From Bdellovibrio sp. (GTDB lineage Bacteria; Myxococcota; SpSt-1050), in NCBI GenBank assembly GCA_020725805.1, contig DYEF01000073.1, positions 1 to 38,316 on the forward strand: a stretch of DNA of 38,316 nucleotides, given 5' to 3'. Below are positions 9,783 to 19,233 of the stretch, piece after piece (position 1 is the stretch's first letter; the number at the start of each line of letters is the position of its first letter). Made by a program: the position numbers and the translations under genes. The notes beneath the pieces are model-generated. The model made no database searches, was not told the origin of the DNA, and was given only the letters and a program-made list of their open reading frames with translations.

Positions 9783-11146
9783 TTTTTACCCTCCAGTTTT
9801 CTGACTATTTCCCTGAATCTTTCGCCCCTCTCCTCGTAGTTTGTAAACATATCATAACTCGAACAGGCCGGGGAGAGAAGGAGAACATCATCTGGCTTTG
9901 CGACCTCGAATCCTCTTCTGACAGCACCCTCGAAATCAGTCCCCCAGTTCTCTATATCGGCGATACCGCCGAGGTCTTTCAGAATAATTGGCGCCGCCTC
10001 GCCTATGGCAATTATCTTTTTTACCCTCTTTTTTACAAGTTCCGAGAGTTGTGTATACGGGGTCCCCTTGTGTCTCCCACCTGCTATCCAGATAATCCCT
10101 TTTTCAAACGAGCTGAGTGCCACATAAGTTGAATCCACATTCGTAGCCTTGGAATCGTTATAAAACCTTACACCGTTTATCTCCGCCACAAGTTCAATAC
10201 GGTGGGATAAACCCTTAAACGAATTAATCCCGTTCTCAATCTGTTCAGGCCCTGCCCCGTACAGGAGCGCAGCAGCCGATGCGGCCAGAACGTTCTCGAG
10301 GTTGTGGAGTCCCACGAGATTACGGTTATTAAACAGTACGGAGACCGGACGTCCGGATGCAGCCGATTCGATCCTGAATCCTTCTCTGTTACCCGATGCA
10401 AAAACCGACGCATTCCTGTTCTCTTTCGAGAAGAAGACCTTTTGGAAAACGAATCTCTCCGTAGCCTTCATAAGGTCTGCACAGTCGTAGTTCAGGACAA
10501 CTGGTGAATCCTCTTTCAGATTCCTGAAGATATTGAGTTTGGCATCAATATATTCCTGATAACTACTGTATCTGTCCAGATGGTCAGGCGAGAGATTGGT
10601 AAATACAGTAATATGCGGTCTGAACTCCTCTATATCCTCCAGCATAAACGAACTGACCTCGGCCACGGCCACATCATATCTCTTATTGCCGAGAGGAAGA
10701 TTCGAAAGTGCATTCCCTATATTTCCTCCCACAAAGGCGCTGATACCCGCACTGTTCAGAATGTGACCTATGAGCGCCGTCGTGGTGGACTTGCCGTTTG
10801 TCCCCGTAACCGCAATTACGGGTATGTCGATAAATCTGTATGCAAACTCAAGTTCACTAAGTACGGGTATATTCTGCTTTTTCAGTTCCCTCTTCACCTC
10901 GTCAGGGAGTTTAACGCCGGGACTCAGAAGCAGCAGGTCGAACTCCGTGATTCTCCCGAACGAATTCTTCCCTGTCTCAAACTCAATCCCGTGCCTTCTG
11001 AGAATATCGGTTGTATCTTTTATCTCCTCCCCGCTCTTTTTATCAGATACAAAGACGGTTGCTCCGAGGCTTTTTGCAAGCAGGGCACCGGCAATGCCCG
11101 ACCTCGCAGCACCTAATACAAAAATCTTTTTGCCGTCAATCCTCAT
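9779..11146 (-). CDS. murD: UDP-MurNAc-L-alanine--D-glutamate ligase MurD
   Basis: MurD adds D-glutamate to UDP-MurNAc-L-Ala with ATP. The 455-residue protein has the Rossmann-like N-terminal domain (GAARSG at 12-17), the P-loop GTNGKSTTT (115-123), the NLSPDHLDRY magnesium/ATP region, and the MurD signature NDSKATNVDST that positions the nucleotide. The next gene, ftsW, overlaps its end by four bases, and mraY ends five bases upstream. Length and motifs are ordinary. Confidence 0.97.
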   Translation of the reverse strand: MRIDGKKIFVLGAARSGIAGALLAKSLGATVFVSDKKSGEEIKDTTDILRRHGIEFETGKNSFGRITEFDLLLLSPGVKLPDEVKRELKKQNIPVLSELEFAYRFIDIPVIAVTGTNGKSTTTALIGHILNSAGISAFVGGNIGNALSNLPLGNKRYDVAVAEVSSFMLEDIEEFRPHITVFTNLSPDHLDRYSSYQEYIDAKLNIFRNLKEDSPVVLNYDCADLMKATERFVFQKVFFSKENRNASVFASGNREGFRIESAASGRPVSVLFNNRNLVGLHNLENVLAASAAALLYGAGPEQIENGINSFKGLSHRIELVAEINGVRFYNDSKATNVDSTYVALSSFEKGIIWIAGGRHKGTPYTQLSELVKKRVKKIIAIGEAAPIILKDLGGIADIENWGTDFEGAVRRGFEVAKPDDVLLLSPACSSYDMFTNYEERGERFREIVRKLEGKK

Positions 11147-11151
11147 CTTAT

Positions 11152-12246
11152 CTACCTCAGTTTGAGAGTGGCGATTCCCGAGATTGCCAGAATAATTGCG
11201 ATAATCCAGAACCTGATAATCACCTTCGTCTCCGGCCAGCCCTTCTTCTCGAAATGATGGTGCAGCGGTGCCATCCTGAAGATTCTCTTCTGCATAGTCT
11301 GGTACGAGACGACCTGCATAATTACCGAGAGTGCCTCTATCAGGAAGAGACCGTTTACTATCATCGAGACGATCTCCATCTTTATCAGGACTGCAACTGT
11401 CCCGAGTGATGCCCCGAGTGAAAGGGAACCCACATCACCCATAAATATCTCTGCAGGATAGAAATTGTACCATAGAAATCCGATTCCCGCCCCGATCAGC
11501 GAGGCAATAAAGACAGTCAGTTCGCCGGCGCCGTCGATATATGCAATCTTGAGGTACTCGGCGATATTGAAGCCCGCAAGTACCGTCCCCGCCCCGTATG
11601 CAAGAATGAGGAAGGCAGTTGCTGAAATAAGAGTGGGACCAATCGCCAGACCGTCGAGACCATCCGTGAGATTCAGTGCATTTGCCGTACCGACAATTAC
11701 AAGCCCTGCAAACAGGAGATAAAAATAACTTATATCGGGATGAAATATCTCGGTCTTTACAAACGGCAGACTCAATCTGGTGTCGAAACCGAACCACTTT
11801 ATTATTACAGCAAAGGTTACAAAGACCAGAACGAATTCAACGAGAAGCCTTATTTTTCCCGGAAGCCCCTTCGAACTTTTGTTCTTGAATTTCGAGAGGT
11901 CATCAAAGAGTCCCACCAGACCAAATCCTGTACACATAATCAGCGAGACAATCACATAGATATTTTTGTAGTCTGCCCAGAGGAGAGTGGAGATAATGAT
12001 TGCTGTCAGCATCGCAATCCCGCCCATAGTGGGAGTTCCGGCCTTTTTGAAATGAGTCTCGGGTCCGTCATCCCTGATATTCTGCCCGAGCTCCCTCTTT
12101 CTGAAATATTCAATCATTCTCGGAATCATAAAATAGACAATCAGAAACGAAAGAACGGCGGCAAGAACCATTCTGAATGTAGGATATCTGAATACATTAA
12201 AAGCGGAGAAATAAGTCTTCAGACCAAAAAAGAAATAGTAAAGCAT
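11152..12246 (-). CDS. mraY: Phospho-N-acetylmuramoyl-pentapeptide-transferase MraY
   Basis: MraY moves phospho-MurNAc-pentapeptide to undecaprenyl phosphate, forming lipid I in the cytoplasmic membrane. The 364-residue polytopic protein shows the MraY signature DDGPETHFKKAGTPTMGG (59-76), the catalytic NLTDGLDGLAIG loop, the aspartate-bearing IFMGDVGSLSLG segment, and the histidine cluster APLHHHFEKKGW near the C-terminus. About ten transmembrane helices are visible. It lies between murF and murD, the standard order. Confidence 0.97.
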   Translation of the reverse strand: MLYYFFFGLKTYFSAFNVFRYPTFRMVLAAVLSFLIVYFMIPRMIEYFRKRELGQNIRDDGPETHFKKAGTPTMGGIAMLTAIIISTLLWADYKNIYVIVSLIMCTGFGLVGLFDDLSKFKNKSSKGLPGKIRLLVEFVLVFVTFAVIIKWFGFDTRLSLPFVKTEIFHPDISYFYLLFAGLVIVGTANALNLTDGLDGLAIGPTLISATAFLILAYGAGTVLAGFNIAEYLKIAYIDGAGELTVFIASLIGAGIGFLWYNFYPAEIFMGDVGSLSLGASLGTVAVLIKMEIVSMIVNGLFLIEALSVIMQVVSYQTMQKRIFRMAPLHHHFEKKGWPETKVIIRFWIIAIILAISGIATLKLR

Positions 12247-12256
12247 AAGTCCCTCT

Positions 12257-13660
12257 TTATAAAATTGCCTTCAGCTCCTCCACCACCTTCTCCATATGCA
12301 TCGAATGGGAGCCCTTTATCAGAACCGCCGAATTCCCCCTGACAAGTTTCTTTACAACCGAAACGGCATCCTGATGACTGACCGCCATAAAGATTCTGTT
12401 CTCCGGATATCCCGCCTTTATTGCGCCCTCCTTAAGAGCGGAAATCTCTCTTCCGAACAGAATCAGTGCATCTATATTCTTAAGTTCGGCTACAAGCAAA
12501 CCTATCTTCTGGTGCAATGCCGCTGAATGAAGACCAAGCTCCAGCATATCTGCCAGCACAGCTATTCTCTGATTCACCTCTGCCTGAGAAAGGAATCTCA
12601 GTGCACTCTCGACAGATGCGGGGTTTGCATTGTATGAATCGTCGATAATGGTAGTCCCGCCTGATCTCAGTATATTCATCCTCCCTTTTACCGGACTCAG
12701 TTTTTCGGCACCTTCCTTTATCTCTTCGGCGCTGAGTCCCGCGGCAACCGCGGCTGATGCTGCCACAAGGAGGTTTTCTACTATATGAAGACCCGGAACG
12801 GGCAGCCTTACAGAGAGAGGTCTGCCATATATCCTGAGTTTTACATCGGTATAATCATTCTGTAAAAGAGGTTCGGACAGGAGCATAACATCGGCATCTG
12901 TCTCTCTGGAACAGGTAACCTTCTTCCTTTTGAGAGATTCTGCCGCATTCCTTATCATTTCATCACCGAGATTTATAACGCAGATACAATCAGCCGGAGA
13001 GTTTTCGAAGAGTTCCCACTTTGCCTTCAAAACACCTTCTATGGAACCGACTCCCTCCAGATGGGCCGGTCTGACATTTGTAATCATCGCTATATGAGGT
13101 GCTGATATCTCGGCAAGTCTCTTTATCTCCCCGAAGGCATTCATCCCCATTTCGAGCACAGCAAAATCGGTATCGGACTCGACCCTGAAAGAAGTCAGAG
13201 GCAGTCCTATGAGGTTGTTGAGATTCCCCTCGGTTCTGATAACCTTATTGTTTACCGACAGCATCGATGCCAGCAGTTCCTTGGTCGTTGTCTTGCCGCA
13301 GCTGCCTGTAATGGCTATTCTCTTTGCCTTTTTGCTCTTCAGATAGGCCGATGCGAGGTCTCCCAGAGCCTTCAGGGTATCGGGAACTGTAAAGACAGTT
13401 ACATCCTGAATCTTATTCCCTGTTTTCTCCCTTACCTTTTCGTACATATCCTTCCTGACAACTATACCCGTATGTCCGTTATCAATTGCCTGAGAGACAA
13501 AATCGTGTCCGTCAAAACGTTCTCCGGTGAGTGCAAAGAAGAGTCCCTTTGTCTGTGAAACCCTCGAATCGGTCGATATGCTCAGAAACTCATCGTTCTT
13601 CGCTCCTGCAAATTCGGTCCTGAAGGTTTTCAGTATCATTTCGAGTTTGAGCGGGTCCAT
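12257..13660 (-). CDS. murF: UDP-MurNAc-tripeptide--D-Ala-D-Ala ligase MurF
   Basis: MurF attaches the D-Ala-D-Ala made by Ddl to complete the pentapeptide. The 467-residue Mur ligase has the N-terminal substrate domain with STDSR (29-33), the P-loop GSCGKTTTK (119-127), TNVRPAHLEGVGS in the central domain, and the MurF-specific DDSYNANPAS in the C-terminal part. It starts two bases after murE ends. The assignment over MurC, MurD or MurE rests on the DSYNANP motif and the SCGKTT loop. Confidence 0.97.
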   Translation of the reverse strand: MDPLKLEMILKTFRTEFAGAKNDEFLSISTDSRVSQTKGLFFALTGERFDGHDFVSQAIDNGHTGIVVRKDMYEKVREKTGNKIQDVTVFTVPDTLKALGDLASAYLKSKKAKRIAITGSCGKTTTKELLASMLSVNNKVIRTEGNLNNLIGLPLTSFRVESDTDFAVLEMGMNAFGEIKRLAEISAPHIAMITNVRPAHLEGVGSIEGVLKAKWELFENSPADCICVINLGDEMIRNAAESLKRKKVTCSRETDADVMLLSEPLLQNDYTDVKLRIYGRPLSVRLPVPGLHIVENLLVAASAAVAAGLSAEEIKEGAEKLSPVKGRMNILRSGGTTIIDDSYNANPASVESALRFLSQAEVNQRIAVLADMLELGLHSAALHQKIGLLVAELKNIDALILFGREISALKEGAIKAGYPENRIFMAVSHQDAVSVVKKLVRGNSAVLIKGSHSMHMEKVVEELKAIL

Positions 13661-13662
13661 AA

Positions 13663-15177
13663 TCAGTCCTTCCCCCTTTCGTCAAAAGCCTTTTGGGCCT
13701 CTTCGATATCCGAAAAGTGTCTCTTTGTGGTCCCTTCGATGATGTAGTCTTCGTGACCTTTGCCGGCTATAAGGATGATATCACCTCTTTTGGCAACGGA
13801 TACAGCTTTCCTGATTGCCTGAGCCCTGTCAGGAATTATGCAATATACCCTTTCATCGCCACCTGAAAGGCCATCTGCTGCTACCTTTACAAAGCCTTTA
13901 TCCATCCCCTCCTCGATATCTGCAATTATTCTAAGCGGGTCCTCGGTTCGCGGGTTGTCGCTTGTAATAATGACTATATCTGCGTATTCACATACCGCCG
14001 CTGCCATAAGCGGTCTCTTTCCCCGGTCCCGGTCCCCGCCTGCACCGAATACTGTAATAATCTTTCTGTGACTGAGTCTCTTCAAGGCAGAAAGGACATT
14101 TCTTAGTGCATCGTCACTGTGTGCATAATCCACAAGGCATCTGATACCGTATCCGTTGCTGACCTTCTGCAGTCTTCCCGGGACATACCCAAGATTCCTG
14201 ATACCCTCTGCTATATCCGAGGACTTAATCCCGAGCAGATACATAGCACCGCACGAAGCCATAATGTTATAAAGATTGTGGAGTCCGATGAGACTGCTCT
14301 CAATCTGCAGTAACTCTCCGTCTACAGACAGATCTGCCCTGATATTATCATCGCCAATCTCATATTTTATACAGTGCACAAACGCACTTTTCTCCTCAAG
14401 TGAATATCCGAATATTCTCGGGAAATCCGAATCAAGAAGCCGTCTTCCGTATTCATCATCGGTATTGACAAGTGCCGCAGAATCATTATTCCTGCTGTAA
14501 CCTTTCGAGAAGAGCAGCCGCTTGGCGCTGAAATAATCTTCCATATCGCTGTGAAAATCCAGATGGTCCCTCGAAAGGTTGGTAAATATCACAACATCAA
14601 ATTTAAGGGCCTGAGTCCTTCTGAGTCTGAGTCCGTGAGACGAGACCTCCATCACGACAAGTCCGGTCTTTGCCTCTCTCATTTCAGACAGAACCTTCAT
14701 AAGTCTGAGCGGGTCGGGCGTTGTATTCGGCGCGGGAAGTGTCCTGCCGCCGAACCTGTAGTTTATCGTACCGATAACACCGGCACTGAGACCAGAGGCT
14801 GCGGAGATTGATTCAATCAGAAATGTCACGGAAGATTTTCCGTTTGTCCCTGTCACCCCTACCATCTTCATATCCTTATAGGGATGCTTATAAAATCTGG
14901 CAGCGACAGTATTCATAGCATCCGTAATGTCCGGAACAAATATATAACTGCCTTCAGGTATAAGACTCTTAATCTCCCTGTCACTGATGACTGCCGCACC
15001 TTTGCCTGTCACCTCAGGTACAAATCTGAGTCCGTCATCTCTGGTTCCCTTTACAGCAAAGAAGAGTGCGCCGGGTGTAACCTCTCTCGAATCGGAGGTA
15101 ATACAGTTAACGATAAAATCCTCTTTTATTCTCTTATCGATAACAGGCATACCATTTATCAGTTCAGAAAGCCTCAT
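13663..15177 (-). CDS. murE: UDP-MurNAc-dipeptide--meso-diaminopimelate ligase MurE
   Basis: MurE adds the third residue of the stem peptide. The 504-residue protein has the P-loop GTNGKSS (110-116), the HLDFH motif, a lysine in the SAKRLLF segment (K219) at the position that is carbamylated in Mur ligases, and DNPR at 407-410. DNPR is the amino-acid selectivity motif of meso-diaminopimelate enzymes; lysine-adding enzymes differ there. This is direct evidence for a meso-DAP wall. It overlaps ftsI by four bases. Confidence 0.97.
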   Translation of the reverse strand: MRLSELINGMPVIDKRIKEDFIVNCITSDSREVTPGALFFAVKGTRDDGLRFVPEVTGKGAAVISDREIKSLIPEGSYIFVPDITDAMNTVAARFYKHPYKDMKMVGVTGTNGKSSVTFLIESISAASGLSAGVIGTINYRFGGRTLPAPNTTPDPLRLMKVLSEMREAKTGLVVMEVSSHGLRLRRTQALKFDVVIFTNLSRDHLDFHSDMEDYFSAKRLLFSKGYSRNNDSAALVNTDDEYGRRLLDSDFPRIFGYSLEEKSAFVHCIKYEIGDDNIRADLSVDGELLQIESSLIGLHNLYNIMASCGAMYLLGIKSSDIAEGIRNLGYVPGRLQKVSNGYGIRCLVDYAHSDDALRNVLSALKRLSHRKIITVFGAGGDRDRGKRPLMAAAVCEYADIVIITSDNPRTEDPLRIIADIEEGMDKGFVKVAADGLSGGDERVYCIIPDRAQAIRKAVSVAKRGDIILIAGKGHEDYIIEGTTKRHFSDIEEAQKAFDERGKD

Positions 15178-17510
15178 TCTCCCTGCTCCCTTTTCAGGTG
15201 CAATACAATCTTTCTGTCCTTTGGAATGGACGAAAAAGGCGGAGGAATCTGTCTGTAGACCTTCCCCGACCCTATTATAGTTATGTTCATATCCTTCGGC
15301 CTGAGATAGCCGAGTGCATCCCTGAGTGAAAGTCCCGTCAGGTCAGGGACCTCGTCCTCGTAGAAATAACGGCTCTGTCTGGACTCCTCGGGGATATCAG
15401 CCACAGACTCATCCGTAACCGATGATACCGCCTTTTTACGGTCATTTTTGGATTCATCGGCAGAGCCCCCCGCAAAGATTCCCAGATATTTCAGCGTTCT
15501 GGTTGCTATTGCGCTGAAAACCGGCGCCGCCACCACACCACCGTAAACCTCCTGCTGCGGCTCGTCAATTGAGACCAGAATCACGAGCTCCGCGTCGTCG
15601 GCCGGCAAAAATCCTACAAAGGTACCGATTCGTTTATCCGAATAACCCTTCGTCAGCGGGTCCACCTTCTGTGCAGTCCCTGTCTTCCCTGCCACACTGA
15701 AACCCTCTACCCTTGCCCTCGTACCGGTTCCGCCCTCCTCTGTTACCCTCTTCATCATCTGAATCAGTTTCAGGGCATTATCGGCCGAAATGACCCGCTC
15801 TCTCCTTAATGGAGAAAATTCCTTTATAGTCAGGTTGGTCCTCGAATCAACGATACTGTCCACTATCCTCGGTGACACATACATACCCTTGTTTGCAATC
15901 ACCGCAAAGGCAGATGCAATCTGAAGCGGGGTAGCAGCCACAGTCTGTCCAAAGGATACCGTTGCAACGGTTATATCCGGCCATCTCTGAAATGACGGAA
16001 AAATCCCCTTTGATTCTGCGGGAAGGCCTATACCCGTGGGCATCCCGAACCCGAATCTTCTCAGATAATCTGCAAGTCTCTCGCCGCCGAGTTTCAGTCC
16101 GACCTTTGCCGTACCGATATTGCTGGAGAATTTCAGAATATCCTCGACCGACAGGACCCCGTGCGGATGGGCATCCTTTATGGTTCTCGACCCTATCTTC
16201 ATCTCACCGTTCTGACAGTCAAAGGTAGTATCCTTCGTTACAAGATTCTCCTCCAGCGCAGCGGCTATCGTAAAGACCTTCATGACGGAGCCGGGCTCAA
16301 ACGGAGAAGAGATTGAATTATTGACACGCACCTGTGCGGCATATTTGTTGTAGTTGTTGCTGTCAAAATACGGATAATTGGCCATTGCCAGAACATCTCC
16401 GGTCTTCGGATTAAGGACAATGGCATAACCTGCTGTTGCGTTATACTTCCTGACCCCCTGTTCGAGTTCGGTCTCGACTATATGCTGAATATTTGCATCA
16501 ATCGTAAGTATTACCCTGTTACCCTCTGCCATTTTGGCCTGAACATTCTCTCCCGTACAGATTTCATTACCCGATGCATCCCGGATTCCGCTGATATACT
16601 GATACTCACCCTTGAGACTCTCGTTGAACTGCAGTTCTATACCGCCCGCTCCCTCCTGATCGACATTCGTAAATCCTATTATATGGGATGCGAGCCTTTT
16701 CTGGGGATACGCCCTTTTGTTCTCCTTAATCAGCCCAAACGCATTCGTATAAAAGAACGGATTTTTGGGTGCATAGGACGAAAATATCAGTTCTATCAGA
16801 TATCTGTTGAGTGCCCTTAGCTGTTCCCTCTCATAGTCCGTAAGTTCATTATAATCTCTCTGATTAAAATCCCTGACCTCTCTTAAAAGGATATTGCCTG
16901 TCTGAGTCATTCTGGAGTATGTACTCTTGTCGAGATTCAGTTTCTTATACAGATATCTTTCATTCAGAAGAGAATTCAGATATGCAAGGCTGTAATCCGT
17001 ACCGCCCTTTATACCAAGTTTCTCCCTGATTGCGGTAATGAGTTTTCTGAGGTCACCCTTCTTCTCGAACTCCTTTTCATAAAAACCCCCGGCCCCTCTT
17101 ATCCTCAGCGCAATATTTTCATCCAGCAGTCGCTGAACCCATACAAAAGGCCTCTCGTCACTGAATATCCTGAGAAGTTCCTTTTCAGGTCTTTTAAGCA
17201 TATCGGCAAGTATATGGGCGAAGTATTTTCTCTCATTATCGTCCGCAAACTTCTGTGGTTTGGCAAATAGAGAAAACCTCTCGACGGTAATTGCGAGCTC
17301 TACGCCGTTCCGGTCGGAGATTGTACCCCTCTTCGGCGTCAGTTCAATAGCCTTTTCGTGCTGACTCGTGGCAAGACTGGAATACTTCCTTACTTCCTTT
17401 ATCTGCAATCCTGATGCCCTGTGCACAATCAGCAGTGTAACGCAGACAATAAATCCTATCAGGATAATAATCCTGATTTTGATTCCTCTTGTCCTCTCCC
17501 TGTCTCTCAT
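15174..17510 (-). CDS. ftsI: Septal transpeptidase FtsI (class B PBP) with PASTA domain
   Basis: FtsI (PBP3-type) cross-links septal peptidoglycan in the periplasm and partners FtsW. One transmembrane helix (about 11-30) is followed by the pedestal domain with RGTISDRNG (61-69). The transpeptidase domain has S408-V-M-K411 (catalytic serine), S462-S-N464 and K609-T-G611. A single PASTA domain (about 718-775, starting VPDLTGLSLRDAL) ends the protein. At 778 residues it is much longer than the 588-residue E. coli protein. Part of the difference is PASTA; the rest is about 150 extra charged residues near 110-260 within the pedestal. It overlaps ftsL and murE by four bases each. Confidence 0.95.
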   Translation of the reverse strand: MRDRERTRGIKIRIIILIGFIVCVTLLIVHRASGLQIKEVRKYSSLATSQHEKAIELTPKRGTISDRNGVELAITVERFSLFAKPQKFADDNERKYFAHILADMLKRPEKELLRIFSDERPFVWVQRLLDENIALRIRGAGGFYEKEFEKKGDLRKLITAIREKLGIKGGTDYSLAYLNSLLNERYLYKKLNLDKSTYSRMTQTGNILLREVRDFNQRDYNELTDYEREQLRALNRYLIELIFSSYAPKNPFFYTNAFGLIKENKRAYPQKRLASHIIGFTNVDQEGAGGIELQFNESLKGEYQYISGIRDASGNEICTGENVQAKMAEGNRVILTIDANIQHIVETELEQGVRKYNATAGYAIVLNPKTGDVLAMANYPYFDSNNYNKYAAQVRVNNSISSPFEPGSVMKVFTIAAALEENLVTKDTTFDCQNGEMKIGSRTIKDAHPHGVLSVEDILKFSSNIGTAKVGLKLGGERLADYLRRFGFGMPTGIGLPAESKGIFPSFQRWPDITVATVSFGQTVAATPLQIASAFAVIANKGMYVSPRIVDSIVDSRTNLTIKEFSPLRRERVISADNALKLIQMMKRVTEEGGTGTRARVEGFSVAGKTGTAQKVDPLTKGYSDKRIGTFVGFLPADDAELVILVSIDEPQQEVYGGVVAAPVFSAIATRTLKYLGIFAGGSADESKNDRKKAVSSVTDESVADIPEESRQSRYFYEDEVPDLTGLSLRDALGYLRPKDMNITIIGSGKVYRQIPPPFSSIPKDRKIVLHLKREQGE

Positions 17511-17899
17511 TTAGTCTGTCCTATAAAACTATTCCCCTTCTCGTCAATACCTTTTCTGATCTCGACAATCTCTCCGGGTACCGGATATCTCATATTCAGT
17601 TTCTCGGTTGCATACTTTTCAATCCTCGCAGGTGAAATGAGAACCGAAAACTGCGATTTGAGAACCTTGTTTTCGTCGAGCAGCATCTTCTGTTTCTTAT
17701 TTTCCACGGGAACGATATAGCTGTATTTTATGACCTGATTCCGCACATAGAGGTGTACAACTGAGACCGTTACAAAAATTAGGCAGATTATCAGCATCGG
17801 CAGGAGAAACATCCAGTATGATGCAAGACCCCTGATACCCTCTTTCTTCTTCTGTCCCTTAACGGTACTGCTGTAACTTATGTAGGATATCTCCTCCAT
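17507..17899 (-). CDS. ftsL: Cell division protein FtsL-like
   Basis: This 130-residue bitopic protein sits exactly where ftsL is found, between rsmH and ftsI. It has a short cytoplasmic N-terminus rich in lysine, one transmembrane helix (about 29-53), and a heptad-like periplasmic segment (about 60-95) with the ISPARIEKYATEKLNMRYP pattern, similar to the IE..A...LGM motif of FtsL/LPXTG-free DivIC relatives. FtsL works with FtsB and FtsQ to activate FtsWI. Similarity in the family is weak, so the call rests on topology, motif and position. Its ATG directly abuts the rsmH stop. Confidence 0.88.
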   Translation of the reverse strand: MEEISYISYSSTVKGQKKKEGIRGLASYWMFLLPMLIICLIFVTVSVVHLYVRNQVIKYSYIVPVENKKQKMLLDENKVLKSQFSVLISPARIEKYATEKLNMRYPVPGEIVEIRKGIDEKGNSFIGQTK

Positions 17900-18826
17900 C
17901 TATTCCTCCTTTTTCTTATCGCCAAAACTGATTGCCCGCAGTCTGGCACTGCGCGAGCGGGGATTCTGCCTCATCTCTTCATCGGAGGGAACAATAACCT
18001 TCTTGTTGATGAGTTTTGCAAAACAGGTTTCCCCGTTCGTCTCGATATATTTCTGCTGTACAAATTTTCTGAAAATATTCTTTACGATCCTGTCCTCTAC
18101 GGAATGGAAAGAGATAACGACAGCGACAGAATCGGGCTTCATCATAAGCGGGAGTTTTACGAGAAATTCCGTAAGATTTCCGACCTCATCGTTTACCATC
18201 ATCCTGATTGCCATAAAGACCCTTGTAACAGGGTCAATCCTTCTGCTCCGCGGGAGATATCTGCACCTTCTTAGATAATCAGCAAAAGCCAGTGAATCAT
18301 CGGGCATTCTTTTTGTGAAGTAGAGCTTTATATATTGGGCTATCTTTAATGATTTTGAGATATCTCCGAAATGCTCGAGTCCGTATGCCAGATTTTCACA
18401 GTCTATGCCGGCAAGAAACTGATAGGCAGTCGGCGAACTACTTCTGTCGAACCGCATATCGAGAGGTCCGCCCTTCATAAAACTGAATCCGCGTGACGGA
18501 TTATCGATCTGATGGGAAGAGAACCCAAGGTCTGCCACAACCCCGTCCACTCTTTCAAAACCCGCCTGCCTGACAATTTTTACAGCATCCCTGAAATTCC
18601 CCTTGAGAGGAAAGAATCTGTCTTTGAACTCATTTTTGAGGGAGGCCGCATTACTCAGGGCATCATCATCCAGATCAGAAGCGATTACAACTCCGCCCTT
18701 TTCGAGAATCGCCCTGCTGTGTCCTCCTCCGCCGAGAGTTGCATCGAAATAGACCTTGCCTTCTGATACCTTAAGAAGGTCTGTAACCTCGTCTTTCATT
18801 ACAGTTATATGTCTGTACTCGCTCAT
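17900..18826 (-). CDS. rsmH: 16S rRNA (cytosine-1402-N4)-methyltransferase RsmH (MraW)
   Basis: RsmH methylates N4 of C1402 in 16S rRNA using S-adenosylmethionine. The 308-residue protein begins with HITVMKDEV, followed by the SAM-binding DATLGGGGHS (28-37), ADLGFSSHQID, GFSFMKGGPLDMR and VVISFHSVEDRIVK motifs that define the family. The frame could extend to a TTG at 18856, but I chose the ATG at 18826 because GGGAAGG lies about eight bases before it and because family members begin a few residues before HITV. It follows the small STAS-like gene in the operon. Confidence 0.96.
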   Translation of the reverse strand: MSEYRHITVMKDEVTDLLKVSEGKVYFDATLGGGGHSRAILEKGGVVIASDLDDDALSNAASLKNEFKDRFFPLKGNFRDAVKIVRQAGFERVDGVVADLGFSSHQIDNPSRGFSFMKGGPLDMRFDRSSSPTAYQFLAGIDCENLAYGLEHFGDISKSLKIAQYIKLYFTKRMPDDSLAFADYLRRCRYLPRSRRIDPVTRVFMAIRMMVNDEVGNLTEFLVKLPLMMKPDSVAVVISFHSVEDRIVKNIFRKFVQQKYIETNGETCFAKLINKKVIVPSDEEMRQNPRSRSARLRAISFGDKKKEE

Positions 18827-18861
18827 ATCAGACCTTCCCGGCACAGGGCCGAACAATCAAA

Positions 18862-19224
18862 TCAGTTTCTGTAGGAAGAGAAACTATTTGCAAACGTATA
18901 CTGAGATTTCAGGACAGATATGTCGTTTATAACCTCAAAATGCTCAGGAACCCTCTCTACATTCAGGATATCTATCAGAGTCTTCTTTGAACAGAGAATA
19001 ATCAGCCTGACACCACTCTTTCTGAGTTTATTCTTTATGTTTATCAGCGAATCGAAAGCGTGTCTCTGAATATGTTCTCCGCCGGAAATATCAAGTACAA
19101 AAATTCTGTTGCCGCAGTTTATCTCCTTCGACATCTCTCTTAAGAAATCGGCTATATCAGTTAGCCCCACCGGACCGTTTAGTGAAAACCAGACCAGTCC
19201 CTCTGAAAAGGTCTTCCTCATCAT
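18862..19224 (-). CDS. Small STAS-like protein inserted in the dcw operon
   Basis: This 120-residue protein resembles STAS (anti-sigma factor antagonist) domains in length and beta-alpha pattern: a first strand GLVWFSLNG, a helix, the strand RIFVLDISG, a helix, the strand VRLIILCS, and a final helix. In SpoIIAA-type proteins the strand FVLDLS is followed by IDSSG, whose serine is phosphorylated. Here the matching stretch reads HIQRHAF, so the usual phosphorylatable serine and glycine are missing. It has a strong AAGGAGGG ribosome site before tandem ATG codons (19224, 19221). It lies between mraZ and rsmH, where no gene normally occurs. Function unknown; the STAS call is fold-pattern inference. 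Confidence 0.6.
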   Translation of the reverse strand: MMRKTFSEGLVWFSLNGPVGLTDIADFLREMSKEINCGNRIFVLDISGGEHIQRHAFDSLINIKNKLRKSGVRLIILCSKKTLIDILNVERVPEHFEVINDISVLKSQYTFANSFSSYRN

Positions 19225-19233
19225 AGTCCCTCC

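Noticed and set aside
18827-18856. Longer rsmH starting at TTG 18856
   Set aside because: It has no ribosome site, whereas the ATG at 18826 has GGGAAGG at good spacing and matches the family N-terminus.
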